Origin: Kineococcus aurantiacus
GTDB taxonomy: Bacteria > Actinomycetota > Actinomycetes > Actinomycetales > Kineococcaceae
DNA: 64,000 bases
Reading direction: 5' to 3'
Assembly: GCF_013409345.1 (NCBI RefSeq)
Contig: NZ_JACCBB010000001.1
Location: 186,001-250,000 of the forward strand
The position numbers and the translations under genes were made by a program. The notes beneath the pieces were generated by a model that saw only the letters and a list, made by a program, of their open reading frames with translations, ran no database searches and was not told the origin of the DNA. Below are positions 63,153 to 64,000 of this stretch, piece after piece (positions within the stretch are counted from its first letter, which is position 1; each line of letters starts with the position of its first letter).

Positions 63153-63941
63153 TCATCGGGCGGGGTGGTCGCGGTACCTCACGATCGCGGCGAAGTCGCC
63201 CGCGTCCGTGCTCGCGCCGCCCACGAGGGCGCCGTCGACGTCGGCCTGCTGCATGATCGCGGCGATGCTGGCCGGTTTGACGCTGCCGCCGTACAGGACG
63301 CGGACCGCCTCGGCGGTCGCGGCGTCGAACTGCTCGGCCACCGCGGCGCGCAGCGCGGCGCAGACCTCCTGGGCGTCCTCGGGGGTGGCGACCTCACCGG
63401 TGCCGATGGCCCACACCGGTTCGTAGGCCAGGACGAGCCCGGCCACCTGCTCCTTGGCCAGCCCCGACAGGGCCTGCGTGACCTGCCCGACGGTGAACTC
63501 GACGTGCTGCGCGGCCTGGCGCACCTCCAGCGGCTCACCGACGCAGACGATCGGGACGAGGCCGTGGGCCAGGGCCTGCTTGGTCTTGGCGTTCACGACC
63601 TCGTCGGTCTCACCGTGGTACTGGCGGCGCTCGGAGTGCCCGACCGCGACGTAGGTGACGCCCAGCTTGGCCAGCTGCGCACCGGAGACCTCACCGGTGT
63701 ACGCGCCGGACTCGTGCGCGGAGACGTCCTGCGCGCCCAGGACGATCGAGAGCCTGTCGCCCTCGATGAGCGTCTGGACGGTGCGCAGGCTGGTGTGGGA
63801 GGGCAGCACGGCGACCTCCACGGCCGCGTAGTCGTGCTTGGCGTCCTTGAGGGTCCAGTCCAGCTTCTGCACGAGCAGGGTGCCCTGCTGGTGGTCCAGG
63901 ACCATCTTCCAGTTCCCGGCGATCAGCGGGGTGCGGGGCAT
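63153..63941 (-). CDS. tpiA: Triosephosphate isomerase
   Basis: The product is 262 residues. It interconverts dihydroxyacetone phosphate and glyceraldehyde 3-phosphate. Motifs are [10 protein letters not shown] (Asn/Lys near 9-11), [11 protein letters not shown] with the catalytic histidine, and [13 protein letters not shown] with the catalytic glutamate. The phosphate loop [11 protein letters not shown] is also present. The ATG at 63941 has GGAGGT just upstream (63949-63954 on the reverse strand). Confidence 0.96.
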   Translation of the reverse strand: MPRTPLIAGNWKMVLDHQQGTLLVQKLDWTLKDAKHDYAAVEVAVLPSHTSLRTVQTLIEGDRLSIVLGAQDVSAHESGAYTGEVSGAQLAKLGVTYVAVGHSERRQYHGETDEVVNAKTKQALAHGLVPIVCVGEPLEVRQAAQHVEFTVGQVTQALSGLAKEQVAGLVLAYEPVWAIGTGEVATPEDAQEVCAALRAAVAEQFDAATAEAVRVLYGGSVKPASIAAIMQQADVDGALVGGASTDAGDFAAIVRYRDHPAR

Positions 63942-63980
63942 CGTGGGACCTCCTTCTCGTTCTGGGCGGGCGGCGCGGGG

Positions 63981-64000
63981 TCAGTCGAGCACGTCGAGGC
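63981..64000 (-). CDS. Last codons of an upstream gene, probably phosphoglycerate kinase
   Basis: Reading the reverse strand gives LDVLD and a TGA stop at 63983-63981. Only five residues are visible, so the identity (pgk) rests on the usual pgk-tpiA order, not on sequence. Confidence 0.35.

Overview
The window is very GC-rich and gene-dense. It reads as chromosome of a high-GC Actinomycetota. Evidence: the mycothiol ligase gene mshC with its usual actinobacterial neighbours, rbpA, an F420-type oxidoreductase, the DUF3090/SCO1664-type and DUF3099/SURF1 neighbourhoods, and the tkt-tal-zwf-opcA-pgl block. The overall gene set would suit Kineosporiales (Kineococcus-like), but that placement is inference. 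No rRNA, tRNA, CRISPR array, insertion sequence, phage gene or integrase was recognised. The longest stretch without a recognised gene is about 240 bases, upstream of tkt.

Layout. 1-4.3 kb: the end of a BrkB/YihY membrane protein, an SBF-like transporter, a tandem rhodanese, and a coupled Gfo/Idh/MocA dehydrogenase plus ThuA pair. 4.4-9.2 kb: trmI, a site-2 protease, a RecB-like nuclease, a HAD phosphatase and a PAC2 protein. 9.3-13.2 kb: a DUF805 membrane protein, an RlmG/RsmC-like methyltransferase and three coupled AIM24 paralogues. 13.2-16.6 kb: mshC, an SCO1664-family kinase-fold protein, DUF3090 and a histidine phosphatase. 16.7-22.6 kb: CorA, UppP, an acidic protein, DUF5703, an amino-acid permease, and a luciferase-like oxidoreductase with its MarR regulator. 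22.6-28.1 kb: an ABC exporter, a histidine kinase and its tail-to-tail response regulator, and a second permease. 28.1-37.3 kb: an F420/PPOX enzyme, DUF1059 plus an EAL protein, a lytic transglycosylase, an ECF sigma/anti-sigma pair, an APH(3')-like kinase, a PNPOx-fold enzyme, an ABC ATPase, a hypothetical protein and an MFS transporter. 37.4-47.4 kb: divergent glgA/glgC with a coupled F420-type oxidoreductase, serB, fabG with a 35-residue membrane peptide, DUF3099, SURF1, an SDR, an HTH protein and an ABC-F ATPase. 47.5-55.1 kb: the sufR-B-D-C-T iron-sulfur operon, an ABC exporter and ctaB. 55.3-64 kb: tkt-tal-zwf-opcA-pgl (pentose phosphate pathway), then rbpA, secG, tpiA and probably the end of pgk on the other strand.

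The most general signal is regulatory. About twenty genes begin with GTG or ATG only 6-9 bases after a TANNNT hexamer (TAGGGT, TACCGT, TAGCGT and similar). That leaves no room for a Shine-Dalgarno site and implies widespread leaderless transcription. Genes inside operons are instead joined by 4-base GTGA or 1-base TGATG overlaps. No obviously new defence or mobile system was found. The more unusual points are a leaderless ORF coupled to tkt, a 35-residue membrane peptide coupled to fabG, a histone-like tail on OpcA, a suf operon lacking sufS and sufU, and a kinase/regulator pair encoded tail to tail with overlapping ends.
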